Source of the DNA: Moniliophthora roreri
Taxonomy: Eukaryota; Basidiomycota; Agaricomycetes; Agaricales; Marasmiaceae
Length of the DNA: 64,000 nt
Direction of reading: 5' to 3'
Assembly (NCBI GenBank): GCA_001466705.2
Contig: LATX02000200.1
Coordinates: forward strand, 1,426,001 to 1,490,000
The translations under genes and the position numbers were made by a program. The notes below the pieces were generated by a model that ran no database searches, was not told the origin of the DNA, and saw only the letters and a list, made by a program, of their open reading frames with translations. Positions 35,237 to 46,406 of the stretch are shown here, piece after piece (position 1 is the first letter of the stretch; every line of letters begins with the position of its first letter).

Positions 35237-36752
35237 TCAATGTTTTGTCTTGTGAGTGCCGCCGATATACTCAGATCGCCACCACTATGGAATGAAGGTT
35301 ACTGACGGAGTTCGACGCTGGAATGACTACTGCTTACCTCAAACATCTTGTCGATGCCTTGCTGAAGACCGACTTGCGGCTCGTAACCTAACACACGCCG
35401 GGCCTTTTCGATGTTATGCCATCTATTCACGCAGCTGTAGGTAACTTTGAACCGCGTGAGACTCGGCTCCTTGCCACTTAACCATCCCCAACACTCTGCA
35501 GCGTATGCCAATGACAAACCAATCGAGCGCGACATCACCCATGGCTGCCTTGGTTTTATATGACCAGGGAACATGGTATCAAGCTTACCCCATACAATAC
35601 GAGGGAGGTCCCAGAAGTAACAGGGTTCGCCGTTCGTGATGAAGAAGACCTGACCCGCCACTTGAAGAGGGTGAATTTCTGGATCATTGAGTTTCGCTCG
35701 AGCTATGCTGTTTTCTGAGAGCTGATCAAATCGAGTGCGGACGACGGGGTGGTTGGAAGGACCTTCGGGTGCTTCGAAGGTTTTGACTAATTTTTCTGCA
35801 TTCGGTGGTGGTGTAACGTATGGACCAAGAGGTCGCGCTTCGGAAGTGGGGATACGATGCTTGCCAACAGTGAGGTCGATAGGTGAAAGGGATTTGGTGA
35901 GCAGGTCCAGCTCGGCTTCGGTGAGCTTAGGTGGCTCTGTTAGGAGTTTTTCGAGGGGGCCGAGAGGTGGCGCAGGGGGAGGGGAGTCCAGCTTGTCAGC
36001 TGCAAGGAGATGCGCATGAGCGACATTTCCGACATATGTCCAGTCGAAGAGGTTGTTATTATCTCCGATCTGGAAATGTGTCTTCTTGTCCTCAAAGACA
36101 CGGTAGAGTCCCGCCATAACTTGACGATCACCCGGTCTATAATGGCATCAGTGAAGGGATGAATCTTCGTGAATGAATGCTACGTGCCCGAATATACCCG
36201 CTGGTCGAAGGGCGACCGTCAACAGACCATTCTTCCCATTAGCAGCTATAACTGCTTCTTCGGCCTTTGCCTTTGACTCGTTGTAGGCATCCATAGGTCG
36301 CTCCGGAGGCGGTAAGCGTTCATCCACGTCAATAAGGTCTGAACCTGCAAAAACAACACCGGCCGAGCTCGTGAACACCAATTTCTTCACCGCACACTCC
36401 ACCGCCGCTGCAATCACAGCTTTCGTTCCATCAACGTTGACTTTCCAGTAGAGAGCTGGGTCACTCAAGCCAGCCGGAGGTGAAGCCGTGTGAATAATAC
36501 AGGTTGCACCACTCTGAAATGAACTGTGAGCACTAGCGCGACTTCCTGAAACACAAAACTTACTCGTCTCAATGCAGATGCAACCTGTTCTTGATCACTA
36601 ATGTCCGCAGAATAAAATGGAACATCGTGGTACCGCTGGACAATGTCCAGGACGGAAACTGTGTCGCCGCGGTCCAAGAGTTGCTGAACGATGTGTCTTC
36701 CGACGAAACCGCTTCCACCAATAACCAGATAGATGTCTTTTGTCGAGGGCAT
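35237..36752 (-). CDS. ERG26: Erg26 sterol-4-alpha-carboxylate 3-dehydrogenase, 453 aa
   Basis: NAD(P)-dependent enzyme of ergosterol synthesis in the ER; it oxidises and decarboxylates the C-4 carboxysterol made by Erg25, working with Erg27 on the Erg28 scaffold. Four exons: 36752-36564, 36513-36188, 36136-35338 and 35284-35237, phases fitting. Short-chain dehydrogenase marks are VIGGSGFVGRHIVQQLL (cofactor loop), VLDIVQRYHDVPFYSADISD, TSSAGVVFAGSD and the active-site YNESK. The end is MFEWWRSEYIGG. Compared with about 350 residues in yeast, there is an extra region of roughly 90 residues after AHAHLLAADKL, rich in Pro, Leu and Glu. Intron 2 starts with GC (GG|GCACGT, 36187-36186); no GT alternative keeps the frame. 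Membrane segments are plausible near the C-terminus (SIGLSLAYAAECWGWL). Confidence 0.93.
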
Positions 36753-37117
36753 GACTTGGGTTGTGAAAGGGTAAGATATGGAGAGGCTCAAGTAGGTCCC
36801 AGGCAAGCCCTCGATTTTGCGGTCGAACCACAATTTTGGAATTTTCGTAACACGTGATGCCAAAATTACGCGTACTGGTCGCGTACCGGCATGTGTCGAT
36901 CTCTGCTTAGGCCTCATTCGACAAAGAAAACTTTGAAGATCCTTAAACATTCTGATTCTACGAGGTTGTGGACCAGAGCTAATGCATCCCACACTTGACC
37001 GGTGCCATCATTGATCAATCCGGTGTCAGTGGTTTTTGGATTGCGAAACTCCGAGATTGAACATCCTACTAGTGCAACTATTATACAGCAGATATATGTA
37101 ATGGCAAAGCAAATCCT

Positions 37118-40100
37118 CTACTCTTCCATAGCACCGTCACTGTCATCGTCATCATCGCTATCTGAATCCTCTCCCTCAGCGACATCAACCTCATCCAATG
37201 CAATATCGTGATCCGCTCCAACATACGAATCGCAAATAACATACAGCTTGAGCGAATGCTTGCCCTTTGGCAGCGTGAACTCCAGCTTGACATTTTGTGT
37301 CCTCGTGACAGTAACCCGTTTAATGACCAGTAGTTGTCGTGTGGAAGGTTCGCCAACGACGAGCCACCAGTTGGCCATCTTCTTTCCGGGGTAGAAGGGT
37401 GCGACGACGACTTGGTCACTTTGACTTGGCTCTTCATCTTCATCATCGGCATCCCGAGAAAGGGCGAGCTTGAGATAGATTGGTGCACCTGCCGTGTATT
37501 CCCCTTTCACCAGTTCGTGGTTAACCTCCAGCGTGGGGTAAGAGTTGACGAAGGCGGCAACATCGTTCCTATCGATGTTAAAATGTCAGAAAAACGTAGG
37601 GTCTATACGTACGAAAATACGTACATCTGAGCCTGATTCATTTGAAGTAAGTCGTCTCTTGCCTTGTCTTCCATTTCCATGACATCGTACACGGATTCGA
37701 CGCCTGCTTCATTGCACCGTTTGATGACCTACAGTGAAGAAAGAGTTAGAACCTGCTGAGCAACGTGCTTTGAGAGCTCTTACCTCTGGTTCGAAATGAG
37801 GAATCTGTTTCAATGGCGAGTCCCTATCCCACACGGCTTGTACGCACATCTGGGCCAGATCCATTGCACCGAGTGCACTTAGCCACGCGTTCGAAGACAT
37901 CACGTCCACGCATGCTGACAACAAAGTCAGGATTTTCTCCAAAATCAACTTCTGGTCGGCAATCAGATCAGCGGGGAGCTGTACCCGGCTAAAGTGAGCC
38001 TGAAGGAGTAAGAATGTCTTGAAGTGAGGCGCCTCAAAGTTAACGCTACTTTGCTCCAACTTGACGGGAACGCGGTCGTACAGACGTTTGAGTAGGATGT
38101 CTTCGTGTCGACGAATGGGTATTGTCTCGAATTCGGCCGATGAAGCGACGACTTCAAGGAGACCCTTGAGTTTCGTGCGCTCCTTGAGTGAGAGTGTGTA
38201 CACTTCGACGGTGACATCTGATACCACTATTGTCAGCGTCTATCAGAAGATGACGAAAACCCATACTCACAGGAAATGTTGTAGTATGCGGCAATCATAC
38301 CCAAGTTGAGCGGTGAAACATCCATTTCGTCCTCTAGGGAACATCAAGGGTCGAGTGTTGAGTGTTGAACAAATACGATAAGGAGCAAATCTTACCGATG
38401 GAAATACATTTTGAATTGACGAGATCTTGTAGAGTATTTTCTACCAAGTCCGAGAGGTGGTCGGATAAGTGCTGATGACTGACGTTGTGCAGGTTGTAGT
38501 AGTTGGGGTTTTGGGTCATTCGACGGTAGAAAAACGTCCATGTGAGAATATCCTAGAGAAAGAGATCAGCGTTCACGCTTTAGTGTCAACCTAGGAAATC
38601 AAACTTGCCATGGCGTCCTGCTTGTTCTCAATAGTCTTCACTGCAATCTCGGCCAAGAAGTAATCGTGTAACATGTGCGTTGGTAGATGACTCTCAATGG
38701 GCAGACCCTCGGCCAAGAACTTCTTGTAGAAGTCTTTCTTCGTCTGTTGACACATCAAGATGCACCGACTACGATCATCCTCTCTTGGCCTGCACGCTCG
38801 TCCCATCATTTGCAGTACGTCCAGAATAGAGTAGTCGATATAGCGATGCTCCTTGCCCTCATAGTATTGAGTGCCCATGAGAATAACCATGTAACTAGCA
38901 ACAGGAAGCGACCAAGCAGTGTCCTACAATATCAGAAACATAAGCAAAGCACTGGAGATGGGAAGTGGCAATCACTTACTTTAGAAGCTACGAGAACTTG
39001 GACTGCCCCGCTCTCGAAGAGCCTCTGTACGATCCTTTTATCTTGGGCATCAAGGGCCTCATGGTAGTATCCGATACCATGCTTCAAAGTCTCCTTCAAT
39101 CCTTCGTCGCGCAAATGATTCAAATGAATCTCCAAATCACTCAACTCGACATTCAGGAAGCGATCGGGGTTCTCATCTGCAGCACAGTGAACTAGGAGGT
39201 CGTCAACAGTGAGACGACACTGTTTCCTGGAAGGTACGAAGATGATGACCGGTTTCGTTGGCGAATACTCAATGATGGCTAGATATGCAGGTTTTGACAT
39301 GGCAATCATCAAGGACGGGAAATGAGGGATCTGGAATGACTGTAAGTGGATGTCAAGATCGAGAGGACGAGCGCTAAAGCAAGCAGTCAGAAAAAATACA
39401 CTGAACTGTTGCAAGTCAACTCACCTTGGAGAGAAGTTGAATATAGCGTGCGACGGAGCACCCATCCATTCTCCGAGGTCTCGTGCATTCGCAAGTGACA
39501 CGCCACAGGCCACAATACGCGTTTTGATCTCTGTTTGGGCGGAGACGTAGCGAGTGCGAGAAACGATGACCTCATAAGTTGGGCCAACATCACCACCAAC
39601 CAGATGGACCTCGTCGCAAATAAGAAGAGCGAGGTTCACAACGTTCTTTCGTTGCCGCCAACGTCGTGAGATGACATCCCACTGGGAAGAAAATCAGTGT
39701 GATTTTGGGCAATGAGTCTGGAAACACATACCTGAGATGGCGTGCATATAACGACGTCGCCCTTCTCTAACAACCGCAGATCAGCTGCGCTTTCACCTGT
39801 TAGTGCGACAAATTCTTTGCCAAGGTCAGCAAACTTTGTCTGCCATTCCTTCAACCGCATGTCGACCATTTCCTGATATGGTTCAATGCATACGGCTCGA
39901 GCAGCTTGAGGTTTACTCCACAGTCGTAGAAGTGCAAACTCTGCGCAGATAGTCTTTCCACTACCAGTTGGAGCACCGATGAACACGTTTTCATCTGACG
40001 TGTAGAGAGCCTGAAAGACCTGAGTCTGAATCTTGTTGAAGTTGGTGATCGAAGAAGAGTAAATGCCCTCGAATTGCTTATTATGCAGAGCAGAAATTGG

Positions 40101-43100
40101 AAGGGATTGCAGATCGAGGAGAGGAGTTGGCGGCGGGAATTTATCGGGAAGTATCAAGTGCCTGAATGATATGGGAAGTCGGGTCTCGGCGTGTAACCAG
40201 CGGTCGGAAACAACGGATATGTAATAGTTTGGAGGAACAGGTTCGAACATAGGAACAGTAAAGGAGACATTATGTTCATCTTCGGCATAACGCTGAAGTA
40301 AAACAAATGAATCATGGAATAGGATGATCTCTCCGTCAACATCCTCGACCAATATCCAGAATGTTTCAGCCCCACCGTGAATTTTCTCGTCCCAGCGGAA
40401 GTCGGGAACGATGGTGAGTTCGATGCGGAGAAGAGAGCGCGTGATGGGCTGGACTTGCGCCTGCAGCTGTAATTTGGGGAAGCTGTGAACCAAACGATGT
40501 ACAAGCCGACCAGCGTTGGGGATACCAATCAATTCACCGATTTCAGGTGGACTGAGGTCGAAGTATCGGTACCAGGGGAACTGCTTTCCTTCGGCCTTAC
40601 GAACAACTTCATTAGGTACACCCTTGAATTGACGAAGAGGTGTCATTGAGCCCCACATCCTCTTCTCAACCATCTTGCAAAGATCGAGAGCAGCTTTTGC
40701 GGGAACGGCCCAACCACGTTTCAGGCAGATCTCGAACATTGCACGGATAATACGTCCGGCAGATTGTTGCACGAAAACCATGTCGGCAACGAGAACAAAG
40801 CCTGGCATATCTGTAAACGTTTGCATGGCGTATAGGTAGTTCGAAACACTCACCATCCAGTTTCAACTGCGATATGTACGCCTGCAACAGAACGTTAATC
40901 TTAGCAGCAGGCTCCTCAACACTCTCCTTCACTGGAATTGGCACACGTTCCAGCAGCTTTCCGAGTTCCAATTTTTCTTCCTGGCGTACCTAATTCACTA
41001 ATCAGTATTGAAGACATAGACAGGTGTTTTACAACTCACTGGAATTAACTTGAACTCGTTGGAAAGGGCGAAAACCCTGAAGAGCTCGAGCATCGACATG
41101 GTAGGCTTGAGGTGTTGATTGTACACCTGCATGGACTTGTTTGTCACATAATAATATGATGCAATTCTTCCAAGCTCCGTGCTCTGGAATCTACCGGAAG
41201 CTCTTTCATACTTGAGGAGCTGACACTTCTCCAGGATGACAGCGGCGGAATGAATGATATCCGCGCGTTTCTGGACGAGTCCATCGTCATCTTCCTGATA
41301 ATCCACACCAACACCATATAAGCCCGGTGATTTGAGCATACGAACATAAAGGTAAGTGTAACCAAGCCATTGAACAGCCTCGTCCCGGTTTCGAATGGTC
41401 CCCAAAACAATCTCGGCGTTTAAATTGTCGGCGAGCTTCGCCACGAATTGTGACTCAATAGGGAGCTGCTGGTTCAGTAAACTGAGGTAGTACTGAAGCT
41501 CGGAGTGGTTGGTGATGATGATACCCTCTCCGAAAGTATCGTACTGCGGACGACCAGCACGACCCAACATCTGCAGAACATCCTGAGACGACAACTCGAC
41601 CCACCGACCCTTCTCTGGGTTGTATATCTGTGTACCCTTTATAATGACAGTGTGGGCTGGCAGATTGACACCCCAGGCGAGCGTGGCTGTACAAACGAGC
41701 ACCTGAACGGATCCATCTGCAAAGAGTTCTTCCACAAGTCCACGATCTTCTCGTGACATTCCGGCATGGTGAATCGCGAACCCAAAGGGAAGAAGGTCTC
41801 GAAGGTTTGAGTCCTTGACATTGTTGGCCTCTTCCTGCAAGATTTCACGTGTAGCTCCGTCGGCTCGCACAAACTGTGTGATGGTCTCCTTCTCCATTGC
41901 CATATCCCGTAAGAACTTAGCTGTCTTCGCGGTCTCCTTACGAGAGTGCACGAATACTAGGGTTTGGTTCTTGCCAGCCTGGTCGAGAACCTTTTCGTAG
42001 CATACCTCGTTCATGATCTGATACCTCTTGATTGCCTTTTTCTCTGTGATGCCGATGAACTGTTGTTGTAGACCACAAGGTCTGTATGAGGCGTCGAAGT
42101 AGAAGAGACCCTTGGATTCATCAACACGGAGGAACGTAGCGACATCCTGATAGTTGGGAAGAGTGGCTGACAGACCAACAAGACGAACATATTCGCCAGT
42201 CTGCTCCATTCGGCGGATGGTTCGAGCAATGATACTCTCGAGGACAGGACCACGTTCATCGTGCAAGAGATGGATCTCATCAATGATGATAAGCCGGACG
42301 AGGTTCGTGTAGCTGGTATCGGTACTCTTTCGAGTGATGACATCCCATTTCTCCGGCGTCGTGACGATAATTTGCGTTTCAGCAATCTGTTGCTTGGTCA
42401 TTTGAGAGTCACCAGTCAATTCGCCGACTTTGATTCCAAACACCTTGAGTCGCGCCGTAAAGTTGCCAACCATTTCCTGTACGAGTGCCTTCATGGGAGC
42501 AATGTACACAATCTTGAAGGAATCAAGATCGAATGTACCGGTTTCTTCGTCGCGGTATTTGGCCAGCTCATTCAAGATCGTCAGCATGGCGACATTCGTC
42601 TGAACAAGGATTCATGAGCAACGGTCCAAGGACAGTAGAAACGCAAAACATACCTTTCCAGCACCGGTGGGAGCACAGAGTAGAATAGGCTCATCTGTAC
42701 CAAAGGCAATAGGATACAATTTACTCTGGATACGATTGAGCTTCGGGACAGTGAAAGCTTCGCGGGCCCAAGCAGGAAGGTCAGAAATCGGGACGAGCTC
42801 GCTATCGACGGGCGGCTTGGCCTTGGGAGCAGGGACGTGTATTTCTTCATAACCCTTCTTCGCTCGCTTGAACGACCCCTCAGGAAGCTTGCACTTCTTG
42901 TTGGACATGAGGTGACCACCCTGACTGAAAGCCATGCTGTCCAAGTCGACGGTCTTCTTGGGCTGGACCGTCGAACCAGGAGCTAAATTCGCCTTTTTTG
43001 GCACTTGAACAGTCGAAGGTTCGTCAACGTCCATAGCATCTGCTTTGCGCTTCGACTGCCGATCACCAGCAAGCTCCCGAAGAATCCAACCTACACCTTT

Positions 43101-44216
43101 CTCTCGCATAGCAACCTCGACATTAACGCGCTCGTCTGCGTCGCTACGCATGAGTTTTGTGCACCAAACAATGACATCGCGATTTTTGAGGAATTTGGTA
43201 GTGATATGAAAGCTCTGATATTCAAACAACTCCATGAGCTGATTTTCACAGTCACGAAGACTGGATTCGGACCCGAGGATAGATAGAACGGACGCTGCCT
43301 TGTCAGCAGCTGTGACGGGGTCAGGATAGATTTCTGAGACCTGTCGCTGCACCCAGAAAGCGTCAATGGAATGTGGAGAAACAATATCCTTGTCAGCCTT
43401 GGCCTTTTTGTCCTGCGATGATTCGTCTCCAATAACGAGCTCCTCCTCGGCAACCTCACCACCATCCGCCGGTTCTTCTCCTGCAGGAGCCTCTTCCTCT
43501 TCATCGTCTGACTCATCCTTCAACTCATAATTCTCCTCGTCATCCTCCTCGTCCTCTTCCTCATCAAAGACCACGGCAACACCAACTTCGTCGTCGATTT
43601 CTGCCTCTTTCCGCTCCATGTCGGGATCCGCCATTGTCTCGTCCTCAGCTCCGTAATCCGTTATCTTCTTTGACAGGTTAACGAGTTGAGAAAAGGTGTC
43701 GGATCCTATTGGCCCTAAAACCTCCTCAATTTCCTTCTTCTTGTCAAAATCCTTCATCGACTCGTTCTTTAACGTCTCCAGCACTGTATCCGCTGCACTC
43801 CGAACAATATCTTGCGCCTGATCTCCCAATGTCGTATGAACGGACGAAAGTATAAGTTCGTAAACTTCCCGTGTTTCTGCCGTCCGTGGGCGGTAGGTGA
43901 GACCCTCCACGTCCTGTGTCGCCTCGATAATATCCGAGTACCCAAAAGCTGTAGCAGCATCTGCCTTTCGTCTGGCTTGCTTCTCCGAAGGATCTTGCCG
44001 GTCTGAAGCCTTTTTCTTCTTCTTCTCGATATCTTTTGGTGCTTGCCGGACTACACGAGAACCCATTTCCTTTGGGTCAATTCGACCGGCTAGTGAAGTC
44101 GGCGCGCCATCCGGTTCCTTGTCTCGTCGTGGTAAAGCTGAACGGTCAGCAGTTAAGACAAGGGACGAAATGGCGCCATAGTTGTACTGAGAGAGATCTG
44201 GCCGTTGTCCCGACAT
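37118..44216 (-). CDS. BRR2: Brr2 U5 snRNP helicase, about 2170 aa
   Basis: Spliceosomal Ski2-like helicase that unwinds U4/U6 during activation. About twelve exons; phase-checked ones include 44216-42654, 42599-41040, 40989-40854, 40810-39732, 39681-39425, 39373-38980, 38923-38609, 38552-38396, 38333-38271 and 38217-37784. ATG at 44216 starts [21 protein letters not shown]. First cassette: [43 protein letters not shown], then a Sec63 unit. Second cassette: [28 protein letters not shown], but ACGVS in place of SAT and QMMGRACRP, which fits the known inactive regulatory C-terminal cassette. The last exon (37510-37118 region) has [15 protein letters not shown] and an acidic tail. The intron at 38608 uses a GC donor (ATG|GCAAGT). 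Divergent from Borealin. Confidence 0.96.
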
Positions 44217-44418
44217 GGTGGTCGACGACCAAAAGGGTAAACGAAACTTTTCCAAAAGTTTCGACTCGTGTATTCGGTACCGATGAGGTAAGCCGTGACG
44301 TGTGACATGTGTGGGGCTGTCACAAATTTGCTAATTTTGGGCTTCAGTCAACGCCGTCACGTTCGAAGAGCGATTCAACAGCCTCGTCGTTCATCGCGTT
44401 TGCCAGTATTTTCCTGCG
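44217..44418. promoter_or_regulatory. shared BRR2/Borealin divergent promoter
   Basis: 202 bp separate the two start codons. At 44243-44262 there is an inverted repeat GAAACTTTT-CC-AAAAGTTTC with perfect 9-bp arms, close to the BRR2 start. A tgacgtgtgacatgtgtgg run lies in the middle, and gtcacgttcg sits nearer Borealin. What binds there is unknown. Confidence 0.5.
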
Positions 44419-45908
44419 ATGAACTCGTGTCCACGATACAGTGAAGACGAGAAGAGGCAGCTTTTGGCTAATCTTGAAATTGAAGGTCGGTGGGCCACCA
44501 TCTCCACTGTTGTGCACTTTTGTTGATCCCTGGTCATTCCCTAAGTCGCGCACCGCACCCGCCAGTTTCAATCATGGCTCGTCGATAGATTAGAAAACTT
44601 CAAACTTCATCAGGAAGGCCACGTATCGCGCATACCAAAGCAAGTGCGAAATATGACGATGCGCGAATTCGGGGAGAAATATAACGGAAATATTCAAGTT
44701 GCCCTGCGTGGAGTCCAAAAAGAGAAATTCAAGGCGAGCGGAGCTGGCGAGGGAATGGGAGAGATAGACAAGTCGACGAGGAAAAGAAAATGGATCGCTA
44801 GTCAGGAAACAGACGGAGATGGTAACGGCAGTGGGGCCGAACGAGATGGCGACGCCAGAGCTTCGAAGAACGGTGAGGATTCACTTGCATTAGTCTCGCC
44901 AATTGGACACTTACCTCGAGAATAGCACGGATGATGCAAAGCTTGTCTCCAAAGAAAAAAGCTGGCTCATCGACGGGACCTGGCACTGCGCAGCATGCTC
45001 GATTGTTAGGAGCCAAGACGCCAGGCACAGTAAGCGACTCGGTCATCGTGTTGAGTTTTTCTGATACAAAGTATTCACAGTTAAGAACGCTCTCAAGTAT
45101 ACCAGGATCCCCAAGCTCGCAGAAATCTTCCTACGTCAAACCTTCTTTTGTCAGATCCTCATCTAACACATCGCAATCCACTTTCACCAATCCTCGGCCC
45201 AATTTACCTCGCCCACTCTCCCCTTCGAAAACTTTATCTGGTCTCATACCCAACTCACGACCGCCCGCCAATTACAATCCGAATGCTGGTGCACCACGCT
45301 CCCGGGTACCCTCATCATCAACGTTTAATCCGTCTCTACCACCGGAGGCCCCCGGCTACCCCGGCGCCCGCATGCCTAGAATGGATGAAAAAATGCTCAG
45401 TATAAACGGGTCGCCGTTGGCAAACCCCCTGTGGTATCAGAATAGCGGTAGCGGTATTGAAGGTTTACCAGGGGGTGGCGGCGGTGGTGAGAAAACACTT
45501 AAACGAACGAAGAGTAACATTTCCATTCGCCCAGATCCATCATTCATGGCGCGCGATGGGTCAAGACAGGGGATGCATTCGCGTTCCAACTCCCAAGCAA
45601 GCTTTCACCCTTCATCAACCAACCACTCACGAAATAACTCTGAAGCAACCCTTATATCACCCTCTGAAACCCAGAACTTTGACGAGGTTGTTCCAAGCAC
45701 ACCGGAGATGAGGTATTCAACGATGACCAAAGCGTATTCTGTTACAATATCAACAAAGGACGGACATATTTTAGAGTTCGACCCCTTGCAGACCTCACCG
45801 GAAGCACTGGACGCTCTAGAAGGTATTACGGATAGCGCAAAGAAGCAGGCCAGGGAAGAAATGGGCAGATTAGTGCAAGCCGCGGTGGAAAAGTGGAAGG
45901 TTGGATAG
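44419..45908 (+). CDS. Borealin-like chromosomal passenger complex subunit, 441 aa
   Basis: Borealin (Nbl1/Bor1 in yeasts) binds survivin and INCENP and places Aurora B at centromeres. Four exons 44419-44485, 44546-44872, 44926-45029 and 45081-45908, phases consistent. The N-terminal Borealin helix reads LLANLEIEVAHRTRQFQSW, LVDRLENFKLHQEGHVSRIP and RNMTMREFGEKYNGNIQ, matching the conserved domain. The middle is disordered, rich in Ser and Pro (SSTGPGTAQHARLLGAKTPGT, then PRPLSPSKTLSG). The C-terminal 70 residues (SVTISTKDGHILEFDPLQTSPEALDAL) look like the folded dimerisation region of longer Borealins. Intron 3 (51 nt, GTAAGC...TTCACAG) is a multiple of three and stop-free, so a retained form would add 17 residues. 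Product name from the N-terminal domain. Confidence 0.85.
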
Positions 45909-46406
45909 GTCTGATGGGCTCGGGTGCCCGCTACCACCTCATTTTTGGTTTCTCTTTCCTACTCAACGGCCCCGGATCTTTCGGATATCCATTTCAGTTG
46001 TTGTACTTTGCTCTCCCACCGTACTTCTCACCTTGCACTTATTGTCTTCATTCTCACATCTCTCGTGCTAATTTATTCTCGTCTGCATGTCTCTGTACGC
46101 TACTTACTCTCTAGCAAGCTTTTCTGACTTTCACGCATGTGTGTGCAGCGTATAAGTCTTGGGCAAGCAGCCAGGCTTGGACGTGCCGATTATCATTTAT
46201 GCCAGAACGACGCATACATGCTGCCAATCAAAACACGCTGATGGTCCCACATTGTTACTTGTATCTCTTCCCCATCCACATGGACCTTGCGGCATATGGT
46301 TTCGCTGTAAACCTTTCTCAGCTATATAAAAATAACGATAAATGACTGTCATTGCTAGTATATCGTTACATCCTTCCCGGTCCTCAAGTCTTACGCGGAA
46401 AGGCTT

